Below are positions 10,664-19,174 of a DNA stretch of 64,000 nt, piece after piece; position 1 is the stretch's first letter, and every line of letters starts with the position of its first letter. Below the pieces are notes generated by a model, which was not told the DNA's origin, searched no databases, and saw only the letters and a program-made list of their open reading frames with translations. The DNA is from Streptomyces sp. Isolate_45 (GTDB taxonomy: Bacteria > Actinomycetota > Actinomycetes > Streptomycetales > Streptomycetaceae): NCBI RefSeq assembly GCF_024721315.2, contig NZ_JANFAK020000029.1, positions 1-64,000 of the forward strand. Direction: 5' to 3'. The position numbers and the translations under genes are program-made.

Positions 10664-11359
10664 GTGCTGCCAGTTCGGGGTGGGGACGGCCGGAAGCTGA
10701 CGGCCTGGGGCATCCGTACCACCTGGAGCACCGTGGGCGACGGGGAGTTCTTCTGCCCCGGCTGCGGCGGTGACCGCAATTACCGGCGGCGCACCGGGCG
10801 CCGCCGGTTCACCGTGCTCGGCGTCCCGCTGCTGCCGCGCGGACAGGCCGGGCCCGTCGTCGAATGCCACGGCTGTCGGGAGCGCTTCGACACCGACGTG
10901 CTCGACCACCTCACCACCACCCGCTTCTCGGCGCTGCTCCGGGACGCCGTGCACACCGTCACGCTGGCGGTCCTCGCCGCGGGCGGCACCACCTCCCGCA
11001 GCGCCCTGGAGGCCGCCGTGTCGGCCGTACGGGCCGCCGGCTTCCAGGACTGCACCGAGGAGCAGCTGGAGGCCCTGGTGGAGGCGCTGGCCACCGACGA
11101 GGGCCGGCTGGGGCTGTACGACGGGCCCGAGTGCTGCGGGGCCGCGCTGTCGATAGAGCTCCACGAGGCGCTGGAGCCCCTCGCCCCGCACCTGGCCGGT
11201 CCGGGCCGGGAGTCGATCCTGCTCCAGGGCGCGCGAATCGCCCTCGCGGACGGGCCGTACATCCCCGCCGAGCGCGAGGTGCTCGCAACCGTCGGCGCGG
11301 CCCTGCGCATGGACACGGACGAGGTGGCGCGGCTGCTGTCGGCGGTACGAGCCCCGTAG
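10664..11359 (+). CDS. TerB-like protein with N-terminal zinc ribbon
   Basis: The 231-residue protein starts at GTG 10664, six bases after GGAGG. Residues about 20-75 hold a zinc ribbon with CPGCGG and CHGC pairs. The C-terminal ~130 residues are helical and match the TerB tellurite-resistance fold, with acidic helices around RIALADGPYIPAEREVLATVGAALRMDTDE. TerB domains are metal-binding and linked to stress responses. The real role of this single-gene form is unknown. No other ter genes are nearby. Confidence 0.8.
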   Translation: MLPVRGGDGRKLTAWGIRTTWSTVGDGEFFCPGCGGDRNYRRRTGRRRFTVLGVPLLPRGQAGPVVECHGCRERFDTDVLDHLTTTRFSALLRDAVHTVTLAVLAAGGTTSRSALEAAVSAVRAAGFQDCTEEQLEALVEALATDEGRLGLYDGPECCGAALSIELHEALEPLAPHLAGPGRESILLQGARIALADGPYIPAEREVLATVGAALRMDTDEVARLLSAVRAP

Positions 11360-11395
11360 CGCCCCGCAACAGCGGGACGCGAGGCGTACGAGGCT

Positions 11396-11425
11396 CCGGG
11401 CCCGGCGGGATCCCGCCGGGCCCGG
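11396..11425. terminator. 30-bp perfect palindrome after the TerB-like gene
   Basis: The 15-bp arm CCGGGCCCGGCGGGA is followed at once by its exact complement, centred on GGATCC. It lies 37 bases after the TerB-like stop and probably forms a terminator hairpin. A protein-binding site is possible because there is no spacer. Confidence 0.65.
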
Positions 11426-11976
11426 CCGCGTGTCCGGGCGGCCCCGGAGCGTGAGGCGAACGTCCGAAACGGGCCCGCAGAGCGTAACGATCCGGCCTCG
11501 TGGGGGGTGAACCGGCCTCCCGAGCCATCCGTGCAGAGGGGTGGAGGGTCTGCCTCCACCCCGGACCATCCACCCCTTGGACGGCCGGAACCAGGTGTTC
11601 GAACGGGCCCGCGCCCCAGTCCCGGAGGGCGTGTCCCCGCAGGTCCGGGCATGTGGTCGCCACCGATGCGCGCGGTCGGAACGGGCGGTTCGGCGGTCGT
11701 CCGGCATACGCCCCGCGCAGGGGTCCGCGCCATTGGGGGAACCTCCAGATCGCGCGTCCTGGAACTTCCACAGTTTGTAGAAGTCGACGATATCTGTGAG
11801 CCCTCCCACAGGCGTTCAATTCCGGTCACACGACGAGACACCGCCTGAAACACAGCGGGGCTTCGATCCACGTGTTCTCACCATCGGCCCCCGGCGGATC
11901 AACGGGTTAGCGACCCACTCCGACCGGGGCAACCAGACTCCTCTCGTTACCTACCTCATTGAAGGGCAAGGCAGAG
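11426..11976. other. 551-bp intergenic region before the nucleobase permease
   Basis: No convincing gene is seen. At 11538-11562 there is a hairpin with perfect 10-bp arms (GGGGTGGAGG) and a five-base loop. At about 11790-11810 a CTGTG...CACAG pair occurs. The last ~200 bases are less GC-rich than the surroundings and probably carry the permease promoter and a long 5' leader. Nothing matching a known purine or other riboswitch was recognised. Confidence 0.5.
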
Positions 11977-13557
11977 ATGGCACGTGTCGCCGCCCGGCTT
12001 TCCGCCAACGGAGAGCAGAGCACGCACCCGGTCGACGAGGTGCTCCCCCTCCCCAAGCTCGCGCTGTACGGCTTCCAGCACGTACTCGCCTTCTACGCCG
12101 GCGCGGTGATCGTCCCGATCATCGTCGGCAACGCGCTGAAGCTGAGCCCTGAGCAGCTCGTCTACCTGATCAACGCCGACCTGTTCACCTGCGGCATCGC
12201 CTCGATCATCCAGGCCTGGGGCATCGGCAGGGTCGGCGCGCGCCTCCCGCTGATCCAGGGCGTCACCTTCACGGCCGTCTCCCCGATGATCGCCATCGGC
12301 CTCGGAGCGGGCGGCGGGACCGCCGCGCTGCTGGTCATCTACGGCGCGGTGATCACCGCCGGCATAGCCACCTTCGCCTTCGCCTGGCTGCCCGCCAAGG
12401 CGTTCCGTACGGTCATGCGGCTGTTCCCACCGGTCGTCACCGGCACCGTCATCACCGTGCTCGGCATCGTCCTGATCCCCGTCGGCCTCAACGACGCGGC
12501 CGGTGGCCTCGGCAGCCCCGACTTCGGCGACCCCAAGAACTTCGCCTACGCCGGCGGCACGATGCTCTTCATCCTCATCCTGATGAAGATCGGCAAGCCG
12601 TTCCTCTCCAGCATCTCCATCCTCCTCGGCCTCGTCGGGGGCACCGCGGTCGCCTTCCTCCTCGGCGACGCGAAGTTCGGCGACGTCGGCGACTCCGGCT
12701 GGATCGGCGTCACCACCCCCTTCCACTTCGGCGCCCCGAAGTTCGAGTGGTTCCCGATCGTCCTGATGCTCATCGTCATGCTGATCACCATGGTCGAGAC
12801 GACCGGTGACACCTACGCCGTCGGCGAGATCGTCGAGAAGGACATCGACAGCGAGACCGTGGCCCGCGCCCTGCGTGCCGACGGCGCCGCGACCGCGCTG
12901 GGCGGCGTCCTCAACTCCTTCCCGTACGTGGCCTTCGCCGAGAACGTCGGGCTCGTGCGGATGACGAAGGTCAAGAGCCGGTTCGTGGTCGTCGCCGCCG
13001 GCGTCTTCATGATCATCCTGGGTCTGTTGCCCAAGGCCGCGGCCATCGTCGCCGCCGTCCCGCACGGAGTCCTCGGCGGCGCCGCGACCGTGATGTTCGG
13101 CATGGTCGCCCTCGCCGGCATCCAGACCCTCGGCAAGGTCGACCTCAAGGAGGAGAAGAACGCCCTGATCGTCGGCGTCTCCCTCGCCTTCGCCCTGCTC
13201 CCCGCCACCGTCCCGGTCTTCTTCACCAAGCACATGGACCCGGACCTGTCCTCGCTCCTCAACAGCGGCGTCACCCTCGGTGCCACGGCCGCCATCGTCC
13301 TCAACCTGATCTTCAACGGCCTGGCCAAGGACAAGGCGCCGGCCCCGCTCGCCCCGGTCGGGCTCCCCGTCCAGGCGGCGGCGGCCCCGGCGGGTGCAGA
13401 GAAGGCCCCGGTGACCACCGAGAAGGCCGCGGTGACCACCGAGAAGGCCACGGTGACCACCGAGAACGCCCCCGCGGCCCCCGAGCGGGCCCCGGCGGGC
13501 GGCGACAAGGCCGATAAGGCCGACAAGGCCGACGAGGCGGGAACCCCCGCCGGCTGA
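11977..13557 (+). CDS. NCS2 family uracil/xanthine permease
   Basis: The 526-residue membrane protein has about 14 helices and the NCS2 signature. Segments such as NSFPYVAFAENVGLVRMTKVKSR and the QGVTFTAVSPM region in the first third support a proton-coupled purine or uracil importer. The exact base is not determinable. ATG 11977 was chosen over the in-frame TTG at 11959. The last ~60 residues are a hydrophilic tail of EKAxVTT and KAD repeats that is not part of the transporter fold. Confidence 0.9.
   Translation: MARVAARLSANGEQSTHPVDEVLPLPKLALYGFQHVLAFYAGAVIVPIIVGNALKLSPEQLVYLINADLFTCGIASIIQAWGIGRVGARLPLIQGVTFTAVSPMIAIGLGAGGGTAALLVIYGAVITAGIATFAFAWLPAKAFRTVMRLFPPVVTGTVITVLGIVLIPVGLNDAAGGLGSPDFGDPKNFAYAGGTMLFILILMKIGKPFLSSISILLGLVGGTAVAFLLGDAKFGDVGDSGWIGVTTPFHFGAPKFEWFPIVLMLIVMLITMVETTGDTYAVGEIVEKDIDSETVARALRADGAATALGGVLNSFPYVAFAENVGLVRMTKVKSRFVVVAAGVFMIILGLLPKAAAIVAAVPHGVLGGAATVMFGMVALAGIQTLGKVDLKEEKNALIVGVSLAFALLPATVPVFFTKHMDPDLSSLLNSGVTLGATAAIVLNLIFNGLAKDKAPAPLAPVGLPVQAAAAPAGAEKAPVTTEKAAVTTEKATVTTENAPAAPERAPAGGDKADKADKADEAGTPAG
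13399..13538 (+). repeat. Tandem repeats in the permease C-terminal tail
   Basis: A 21-bp unit encoding EKAxVTT occurs three times in tandem from 13399, with a fourth degenerate copy. From about 13503 a 9-bp unit (KAD) occurs three to four times. Such in-frame repeats vary in copy number between strains and lengthen a disordered cytosolic tail. Confidence 0.85.
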
Positions 13558-13574
13558 ACCTCCCAAGGGGTGCC

Positions 13575-13611
13575 GACCCCTCGCCAGGACCCCCCGGTCC
13601 GGGCGAGGGGT
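13575..13611 (+). terminator. Terminator hairpin after the permease
   Basis: Perfect 11-bp arms (GACCCCTCGCC and its complement GGCGAGGGGTC) are separated by 15 bases and begin 18 bases after the permease stop. No T tract. Confidence 0.7.
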
Positions 13612-13656
13612 CCGCGCCGTCCGCGCAGGCGTTCCCGTACGGGTTCCCGCACGGGC

Positions 13657-13662
13657 GACAAT
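13657..13662 (+). promoter_or_regulatory. -10-like hexamer of recO
   Basis: GACAAT ends six bases before the recO ATG. The string GACAATGGGCGCATG differs by one base from the dusB start region (24912-24926). No Shine-Dalgarno sequence is present, so a leaderless mRNA is likely. Confidence 0.45.
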
Positions 13663-13668
13663 GGGCGC

Positions 13669-14415
13669 ATGAGTCTGTTCCGCGACGACGGCATCGTGCT
13701 GCGCACCCAGAAGCTGGGTGAGGCGGACCGCATCATCACGCTGCTCACCCGCGGCCACGGCCGCGTCCGCGCCGTCGCCCGCGGCGTGCGGCGCACCAAA
13801 TCCAAGTTCGGCGCCCGGCTGGAACCCTTCTCCCACGCCGACGTCCAGTTCTTCTCCCGCGGCAACGACCTCATCGGCCGCAGCCTGCCGCTGTGCACCC
13901 AGACCGAGATCATCGCCCCCTACGGCAACGGCATCGTCACCGACTACGCCCGCTACACCGCCGGCACCGCGATGCTGGAAACCGCCGAGCGCTTCGCCGA
14001 GAACGAGGGCGAGCCCGCCGTACAGCAGTACCTGCTGCTCGTCGGAGCCCTGCGCACCCTCTCCCGCGGCGAACACGAACCCCACCTGATCCTCGACGCC
14101 TTCCTGCTGCGCTCCCTCGCCGTCAACGGCTACGCGCCCAGCTTCGACGACTGCGCGAAGTGCGGCATCCACGGCCCCAACCGGCACTTCTCCGTCGCCG
14201 CGGGCGGGGTGATATGCGGGGACTGCCGCGTCCCCGGGTCCGTCGTACCCTCGTCGGAGGCCATCGCTCTGCTCAGCGCCCTGCTGACGGGCGACTGGCG
14301 TCACGCGGACGCCTGCGAGGCGCGTCACGTGCGGGAGGGCAGCGGGCTGGTCTCGGCCTATTTGCACTGGCATCTGGAGCGCGGGCTACGCTCCCTGCGA
14401 TACGTCGAGAAATAG
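13669..14415 (+). CDS. recO: DNA repair protein RecO
   Basis: RecO anneals single strands and loads RecA in the RecFOR gap-repair pathway. The 248-residue protein has an N-terminal OB fold ([27 protein letters not shown]) and a C-terminal zinc finger with CAKCG and CGDC pairs (near residues 160-185). The start follows a -10-like GACAAT by six bases. The uppS gene follows 11 bases after the stop, with its AGGAG ribosome site overlapping the recO stop. The recO-uppS order is conserved in actinobacteria. Confidence 0.97.
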   Translation: MSLFRDDGIVLRTQKLGEADRIITLLTRGHGRVRAVARGVRRTKSKFGARLEPFSHADVQFFSRGNDLIGRSLPLCTQTEIIAPYGNGIVTDYARYTAGTAMLETAERFAENEGEPAVQQYLLLVGALRTLSRGEHEPHLILDAFLLRSLAVNGYAPSFDDCAKCGIHGPNRHFSVAAGGVICGDCRVPGSVVPSSEAIALLSALLTGDWRHADACEARHVREGSGLVSAYLHWHLERGLRSLRYVEK

Positions 14416-14426
14416 GAGCTGGGCAC

Positions 14427-15248
14427 ATGGCACGACGCGGGATTCTGGGACGCTCTCGCCGCGAGTACAAGGTTCCCGAGCCGCACCCGTCCGGTGCGCG
14501 CCCCCCGAAGATCCCCGGCGAGCTGGTCCCGAACCACGTCGCCATCGTGATGGACGGCAACGGCCGCTGGGCCAAGGAGCGCGGGCTCCCGCGCACCGAG
14601 GGCCACAAGGTCGGCGAGGGCGTCGTCCTCGACGTCCTCAAGGGCTGCCTGGAGATGGGCGTCAAGAACCTGTCCCTGTACGCCTTCTCGACGGAGAACT
14701 GGAAGCGCTCGCCCGACGAGGTCCGCTTCCTCATGAACTTCAACCGCGACGTGATCCGCCGCCGCCGTGACGAGATGAACGAGCTCGGCATCCGCATCCG
14801 CTGGGTCGGCCGCATGCCGAAGATGTGGAAGTCGGTCGTCCAGGAGCTCCAGGTCGCCCAGGAGCAGACCGTCGACAACGACGCGATGACCCTGTACTTC
14901 TGCGTGAACTACGGCGGCCGAGCCGAGATCGCCGACGCCGCGCAGGCCATCGCCCGCGACGTCGCCTCGGGCCGGCTCGACCCGTCGAAGGTCAACGAGA
15001 AGACCTTCGCGAAGTACATCTACTACCCGGACATGCCGGACGTGGACCTCTTCCTGCGCCCCAGCGGAGAGCAGCGCACCTCGAACTACCTGCTCTGGCA
15101 GAGCGCGTACGCCGAGATGGTCTTCCAGGACGTGCTGTGGCCGGACTTCGACCGCCGCAACCTGTGGGCGGCGTGCCTGGAGTACGCCCAGCGCGACCGG
15201 CGCTTCGGCGGCGCCGTCCCGAACCAGGCCGAGGGTCCGACCGGCTGA
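14427..15248 (+). CDS. uppS: Isoprenyl transferase (undecaprenyl diphosphate synthase)
   Basis: The enzyme adds isopentenyl units in cis to make the undecaprenyl (or shorter polyprenyl) lipid carrier for cell-wall synthesis. The 273-residue protein has the catalytic [17 protein letters not shown] motif, the FSTENW segment and the C-terminal [15 protein letters not shown] motif. A positively charged N-terminal extension ([15 protein letters not shown]) is normal in Streptomyces. AGGAG precedes the ATG by eight bases and overlaps the end of recO, so the two are probably translationally coupled. Confidence 0.96.
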   Translation: MARRGILGRSRREYKVPEPHPSGARPPKIPGELVPNHVAIVMDGNGRWAKERGLPRTEGHKVGEGVVLDVLKGCLEMGVKNLSLYAFSTENWKRSPDEVRFLMNFNRDVIRRRRDEMNELGIRIRWVGRMPKMWKSVVQELQVAQEQTVDNDAMTLYFCVNYGGRAEIADAAQAIARDVASGRLDPSKVNEKTFAKYIYYPDMPDVDLFLRPSGEQRTSNYLLWQSAYAEMVFQDVLWPDFDRRNLWAACLEYAQRDRRFGGAVPNQAEGPTG

Positions 15249-15271
15249 CCCCACCGGTACGCTCTGCCGCC

Positions 15272-15820
15272 ATGGACACGACTGATCAGGCGGTGGGGCT
15301 GTACTACGGCACGGCGCGCTCCGACGTGCGCCAGGTCCAGCGCTGGTGCCTGCGCGAGCGCCCCCGGGACCGCCGGGGGCTGCCGTCGCGGCTGCTCTCG
15401 GTGCCGGTGCTCGTCGTGGCGCTCGTCTGGCTCACCAACGGGGGCCGGGTGCCGCAGCCGGCCGTCACCGTCGCTGCGGGGCTCGTCATGGGCCTGCTGT
15501 GGTGCCTGACCGACCTGGCGCTGCGCTGCCGCCGCTGGTACGCCTGGGCGGCGGAGTACCCGGAGTACCACTGCGTGGTCTCGGAGTCGGGAATGTCCAA
15601 TTACCGTCCCGACGGGACGGTGGTCGATTACGGGTGGGCGCGGTACAGCGGCTGGAGCGAGACCCGACACCTGTTCGTCGTGGTCTTCACGACGGGCGAC
15701 GTGGGCTGGCTGCCCAAAAGGGCGGCGACGACCCCGCAGGACATCGACCGGATCCGATCGATCTTCGACCGGAACCTGACCCGTGTCGGGCGCGTCGGCC
15801 GCTTCGGGCGGGCCGGCTAG
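15272..15820 (+). CDS. YcxB-like membrane protein
   Basis: This 182-residue protein has two adjacent membrane helices (about 44-62 and 68-86) and a C-terminal soluble domain. That domain includes YHCVVSESGMSNYRPDGTVVDYGWARYSGWSETRHLFVVVF and a WLPKRA segment, typical of the YcxB-like C-terminal domain. The function is unknown. TACGCT lies eight bases before the ATG and no ribosome site is evident. It converges on zur. Confidence 0.75.
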   Translation: MDTTDQAVGLYYGTARSDVRQVQRWCLRERPRDRRGLPSRLLSVPVLVVALVWLTNGGRVPQPAVTVAAGLVMGLLWCLTDLALRCRRWYAWAAEYPEYHCVVSESGMSNYRPDGTVVDYGWARYSGWSETRHLFVVVFTTGDVGWLPKRAATTPQDIDRIRSIFDRNLTRVGRVGRFGRAG

Positions 15821-15841
15821 GCCGTCCGTTCCCGTGTCGGA

Positions 15842-16270
15842 TCAGCCGGCGGCCGCGCAGTCCGCGCAGGTGCCGAAGATCTCGACGGTGTGGGCCACGT
15901 TGACGTAACCGTGTTCGGCGGCGATGGACTCGGCCCACTTCTCCACGGCCGGGCCCTCCACCTCGACGGCCTTGCCGCACTTGCGGCAGACCAGGTGGTG
16001 GTGATGGTCACCGGTGGAGCAGCGCCGGTACACGGACTCTCCGTCGCTGGTCCGCAGGACGTCGACCTCGCCCGCGTCGGCGAGGGACTGGAGCGTGCGG
16101 TAGACGGTGGTCAGGCCCACGGAGTCCCCGCGGTGCTTGAGCATGTCGTGCAGCTCCTGGGCGCTGCGGAACTCGTCCACCTCGTCCAGCGCCGCCGCGA
16201 CGGCGGCCCGCTGCCGGGTGGACCGTCCTCGTACTGGCGCGGTATTCGTCTCGCCAGGCGCAGTCGCCAC
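15842..16270 (-). CDS. zur: Zinc uptake regulator Zur (Fur family)
   Basis: Zur represses zinc import genes when zinc is bound. The 142-residue protein has the winged helix (RGRSTRQRAAVAAALDEVDEFRSAQELHD) and the metal sites HHHHLVCRKCG and CADC. GTG 16270 was chosen because GAGGAGG lies five bases upstream. An ATG at 16300 has no ribosome site. The sequence closely resembles Streptomyces Zur. The znuBCA genes follow upstream on the same strand, and a Zur box covers the znuA promoter at 19041-19055. Confidence 0.95.
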   Translation of the reverse strand: MATAPGETNTAPVRGRSTRQRAAVAAALDEVDEFRSAQELHDMLKHRGDSVGLTTVYRTLQSLADAGEVDVLRTSDGESVYRRCSTGDHHHHLVCRKCGKAVEVEGPAVEKWAESIAAEHGYVNVAHTVEIFGTCADCAAAG

Positions 16271-16321
16271 CGGTTCCTCCTCGTTTCGGCCTGCCGCCAT
16301 TGTGCCAGGCGGCCGCCCACC

Positions 16322-17188
16322 CTAGACCTTGACGTCGTCGCGCGTGCAGACCTCTTCCCCGCCCGCCCGGGCCGCTTTCGCCCGGCGCCTGGCCAGCGGC
16401 GCCGAAACCGCCGTCATGATGACGAAGACGGCGATGGCGAGCAGCACGATCGCCGCGCCGGAGGGGGCGTCGAGGTAGTACGTCGTGGTCACGCCGGTCA
16501 GCGAGACCAGCACGCCGATCGCCATGGCCAGCGACAGGGTCGCGGTGAACCCGCGGGTGACCCGCTGGGCCGCCGCGACGGGGATCACCATCATGGCGCT
16601 GACCAGCAGCAGGCCCACGATCCGCATCGCGACGGTGACGGTGAGGGCGGCGGTGACGGCCATCAGGAGGTTCAGCGCGCGCACCGGCAGGCCGGTGACC
16701 CGCGCGAACTCCTCGTCCTGGCTGATCGCGAACAGCTGGCGGCGCAGGCCGACGGTGACGGCGAGCACGAACACCGCGAGGACCGCCGCGGCCGTGACGT
16801 CCTCCGGCGCGACGGAGGTGATGCCGCCGAAGAGGTAGCTGCTCAGACTGGCGGTGGACCCGCCGGCCACGTTGATGATCATGACGCCGCCGGCCAGGCC
16901 GCCGTAGAAGAGCATGGCGAGCGCGATGTCGCCGCTGGTCCTGCCGCGGGAGCGGATCAGCTCCATGCCGACCGCGCCGACGACGGCGACGATGCTGGCC
17001 ATCCACACCGGGTTGGTGTTGAGCAGGAACCCGAGCGCGACACCGGTCATCGCCACGTGCCCGATGCCGTCGCCCATGACGGCCTGTCGGCGCTGCACGA
17101 GGTACGTGCCGATCGCGGGCGCCGTCAGGCCCACCAGTACGGCCGCGAGCAGCGCACGCTGCATGAAGGCGTAGTTCAGGAGGTCCAT
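16322..17188 (-). CDS. znuB: Zinc ABC transporter permease
   Basis: The 288-residue protein is an ABC-3 family permease with about eight to nine membrane helices, including AVMGDGIGHVAMTGVALGF near the N-terminus, the family signature. It forms the membrane channel of a high-affinity zinc importer with the adjacent ATPase and binding protein. Its ATG overlaps the stop of the ATPase gene as TGATG, which implies translational coupling. Gene order is znuA-znuC-znuB-zur on the minus strand. Confidence 0.93.
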   Translation of the reverse strand: MDLLNYAFMQRALLAAVLVGLTAPAIGTYLVQRRQAVMGDGIGHVAMTGVALGFLLNTNPVWMASIVAVVGAVGMELIRSRGRTSGDIALAMLFYGGLAGGVMIINVAGGSTASLSSYLFGGITSVAPEDVTAAAVLAVFVLAVTVGLRRQLFAISQDEEFARVTGLPVRALNLLMAVTAALTVTVAMRIVGLLLVSAMMVIPVAAAQRVTRGFTATLSLAMAIGVLVSLTGVTTTYYLDAPSGAAIVLLAIAVFVIMTAVSAPLARRRAKAARAGGEEVCTRDDVKV

Positions 17189-18009
17189 CAGCTCAGCAGT
17201 CCCGTCCGCAGGGGCTCGGCGTCGTGCGCCGCGTGGGGGTGTACGTGGTCGTGGCCGGGCAGCGCGTGCTGGCCGACGGCCTCCGGCGGCGGCCCGTCGT
17301 GGACGACGCAGCCGTCGCGCAGCACGACGGCCCGGTCGATCAGCGGCTCCAGCGCGCCCAGCTCGTGCAGGACCAGCAGGACGGTGGAACCGGTGGAGAC
17401 CTGCTCGCGCAGGGCGTTCGCGAGGACCTCCTGGTTGGCGAGGTCGACGCCCGCCATCGGCTCGTCCATGATCAGCAGCTCGGGTTCGACGGCCAGGGCC
17501 CGGGCGATGAGCACGCGCTGGTGCTGGCCACCGGACAGGGCGTTCACCGAGGCGTCGCCGTACGCCTCCATGTCGACGAGGGCCAGGGCGCGGGTCACGG
17601 CGTCCTTGTCGGCCCTGCGCAGGATCCCGAAACGGGAGCGGGCCAGCCGGCCGGAGGAGACGACCTCGCGGACGGTGGCCGGGACGCCGCTGGCGGCGGT
17701 GGTGCGCTGCGGCACGTAGCCGATCCGCGACCACTGCCGGAAGCGCTGGAACTCGGTGCCGAAGAGGGACAGCGTTCCGTCGGTCAACGGGACCTGGCCG
17801 ACCACGGCGCGCACGGCCGTGGACTTGCCGGAGCCGTTGGCGCCGAGGAGCGCGACGACCTCGCCGCGGTGGACGGTGAGGTCGACGCCGCGCAGTACGG
17901 GGCGCGAGCCGAGCGAGGCCGTGGCCCCGCGCAGGGATATGACGGGCTGGTCCTCTGCCGTGCGGGGCGTGGACTGCATGGCTCGCACCTCCGTGACTGC
18001 TGGTGTCAT
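17188..18009 (-). CDS. znuC: Zinc ABC transporter ATP-binding protein
   Basis: The 273-residue ATPase has Walker A GANGSGKST, the signature LSGGQHQR and Walker B LLIMDEP. It powers zinc import together with the neighbouring permease and lipoprotein. The ATG at 18009 overlaps the znuA stop (TAATG). An internal ATG at 17979 preceded by GGAGG is also plausible and would remove ten residues. The C-terminus is His-rich (GHDHVHPHAAHDAEP), as is common in zinc transport proteins. Confidence 0.93.
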   Translation of the reverse strand: MTPAVTEVRAMQSTPRTAEDQPVISLRGATASLGSRPVLRGVDLTVHRGEVVALLGANGSGKSTAVRAVVGQVPLTDGTLSLFGTEFQRFRQWSRIGYVPQRTTAASGVPATVREVVSSGRLARSRFGILRRADKDAVTRALALVDMEAYGDASVNALSGGQHQRVLIARALAVEPELLIMDEPMAGVDLANQEVLANALREQVSTGSTVLLVLHELGALEPLIDRAVVLRDGCVVHDGPPPEAVGQHALPGHDHVHPHAAHDAEPLRTGLLS

Positions 18010-19019
18010 TACTTGGCTCCGAGTGCCTTCTGGAGGTTCTTCAGGTTGGACCGCATGACCTCGAAGTAGTCAGCGCCCTGGGACTTGTCGGTGATTCCCT
18101 CCAGCGGGTCGAGGACGTCGGTGGTCAGCCCCGTGTCCTTGGCGAGGGTCTTGGCCGTCTTGTCGCTGGCCAGCGCCTCGAAGAACACCGTGGTGACGTT
18201 GTCCTTCTTGGCCAGGGCCTGGAGGTCCTTCATGCGGGCCGGGCTGGGCTCTGCCTCGGGGTCGACGCCGGAGATGCCCTCCTGGTCGAGGTCGTAGCGC
18301 TCGGCGAGGTAGCCGAAGGCGGAGTGGGTGGTGATGAACGTCCTGGTGGCCGTGTTCCTCAGGCCGTCCTCGAACTCGGTGTCCAGGGCCTGCAGTTTGC
18401 CGACGAGCTGGGAGGTGTTCTTCCGGTAGTCCGCGGCGTGGGCGGGGTCGGCCTTCTCCAGTGCGGCGCCGAAGCCGGTGGCTATCTCCGCGTACTTGGT
18501 GGGGTCGAGCCAGACGTGCGGGTCCTCGCCGGCCTCGCCGTGGTCGTGGCCGTCGCCCTTGGAGTGGCCGCCGGCGTGCTCGTCGCCGTCGGCGTGCTCG
18601 TGGCCCTCCTCGCCGTGGCCCGGCTTGCCGTGCGCCTCCAGCTTGGTGAGGGCGGTGGCGTCGACGGCGTGCTCCAGGCCGGAGTGGGCGACGGCCTGGC
18701 CGACGGCCTTGTCGACGGCGGGCTGGAGGGTGCGGAGGTAGAGCACGACGTCGGCCTCGGCCAGCTGCGCGGTCTGCTTCGGCGTGATCTCCAGGTCGTG
18801 CGGTTCGACACCCGGCTTGGTCAGGGTGTCGACCTTCACGTGGTCCCCGCCGATCTCCTCGGCTATGAACTGCATGGGGTAGAACGACGCCAGCACGCTG
18901 ACCTTGCCGTCCTTGTTCCCGGCCGCGTCGGCGGCTCCGGAGCACGCGGTGAGGGCCGTGGCCGCGAGGGCGACGGCACCGGCGAGGGCGGCGCTGGGTA
19001 TGAGGCGTCGTACGTTCAT
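18009..19019 (-). CDS. znuA: Zinc-binding lipoprotein of the Znu importer
   Basis: This 336-residue substrate-binding protein starts with a lipoprotein signal (MNVRRLIPSAALAG to the cysteine in TALTAC). It belongs to the cluster A-I metal-binding family, with a His-rich acidic loop (about residues 120-155, many HxH and GHDH motifs) followed by EDPHVWLDP. The loop is the feature of zinc-specific members. I chose ATG 19019 because the predicted transcription start falls at this codon (-10 at 19027-19032). Upstream in-frame starts up to 19037 lie inside the promoter. Zur is expected to repress it. Confidence 0.94.
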   Translation of the reverse strand: MNVRRLIPSAALAGAVALAATALTACSGAADAAGNKDGKVSVLASFYPMQFIAEEIGGDHVKVDTLTKPGVEPHDLEITPKQTAQLAEADVVLYLRTLQPAVDKAVGQAVAHSGLEHAVDATALTKLEAHGKPGHGEEGHEHADGDEHAGGHSKGDGHDHGEAGEDPHVWLDPTKYAEIATGFGAALEKADPAHAADYRKNTSQLVGKLQALDTEFEDGLRNTATRTFITTHSAFGYLAERYDLDQEGISGVDPEAEPSPARMKDLQALAKKDNVTTVFFEALASDKTAKTLAKDTGLTTDVLDPLEGITDKSQGADYFEVMRSNLKNLQKALGAK

Positions 19020-19026
19020 GACATCC

Positions 19027-19056
19027 ATTTTCATCAAAGATGGAAACGATTGTCAA
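19027..19056 (-). promoter_or_regulatory. znuA promoter (leaderless)
   Basis: On the minus strand TTGACA (19056-19051) and GAAAAT (19032-19027) are 18 bases apart. The -10 ends seven bases before the ATG at 19019, so transcription would begin at or next to the start codon. This is one of the best promoter matches in the window. Confidence 0.6.
19041..19055. promoter_or_regulatory. Zur box
   Basis: TGGAAACGATTGTCA matches the Streptomyces Zur-box pattern TGAAAATnATTTTCA with few mismatches and keeps its dyad. It covers the -35 and spacer of the znuA promoter, so zinc-loaded Zur would block transcription. Confidence 0.7.
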
Positions 19057-19104
19057 AAACCCAGGTGAGGGGCCCGGGCGGTATGCGTAGAAGGGGATCC
19101 CGAT

Positions 19105-19135
19105 TTGAAGAGGGGGGTGTGGGCGCCGGTAACCT
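19105..19135 (+). promoter_or_regulatory. Possible glyS promoter
   Basis: TTGAAG (19105-19110) and TAACCT (19130-19135) are 19 bases apart, 40 bases before the glyS start. It diverges from the znuA promoter. No T-box leader features were seen in the short 5' region. Confidence 0.4.
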
Positions 19136-19174
19136 GAAGCCTTCGCCGTTCGTCCTCGTAATGAAGAGAGCACC

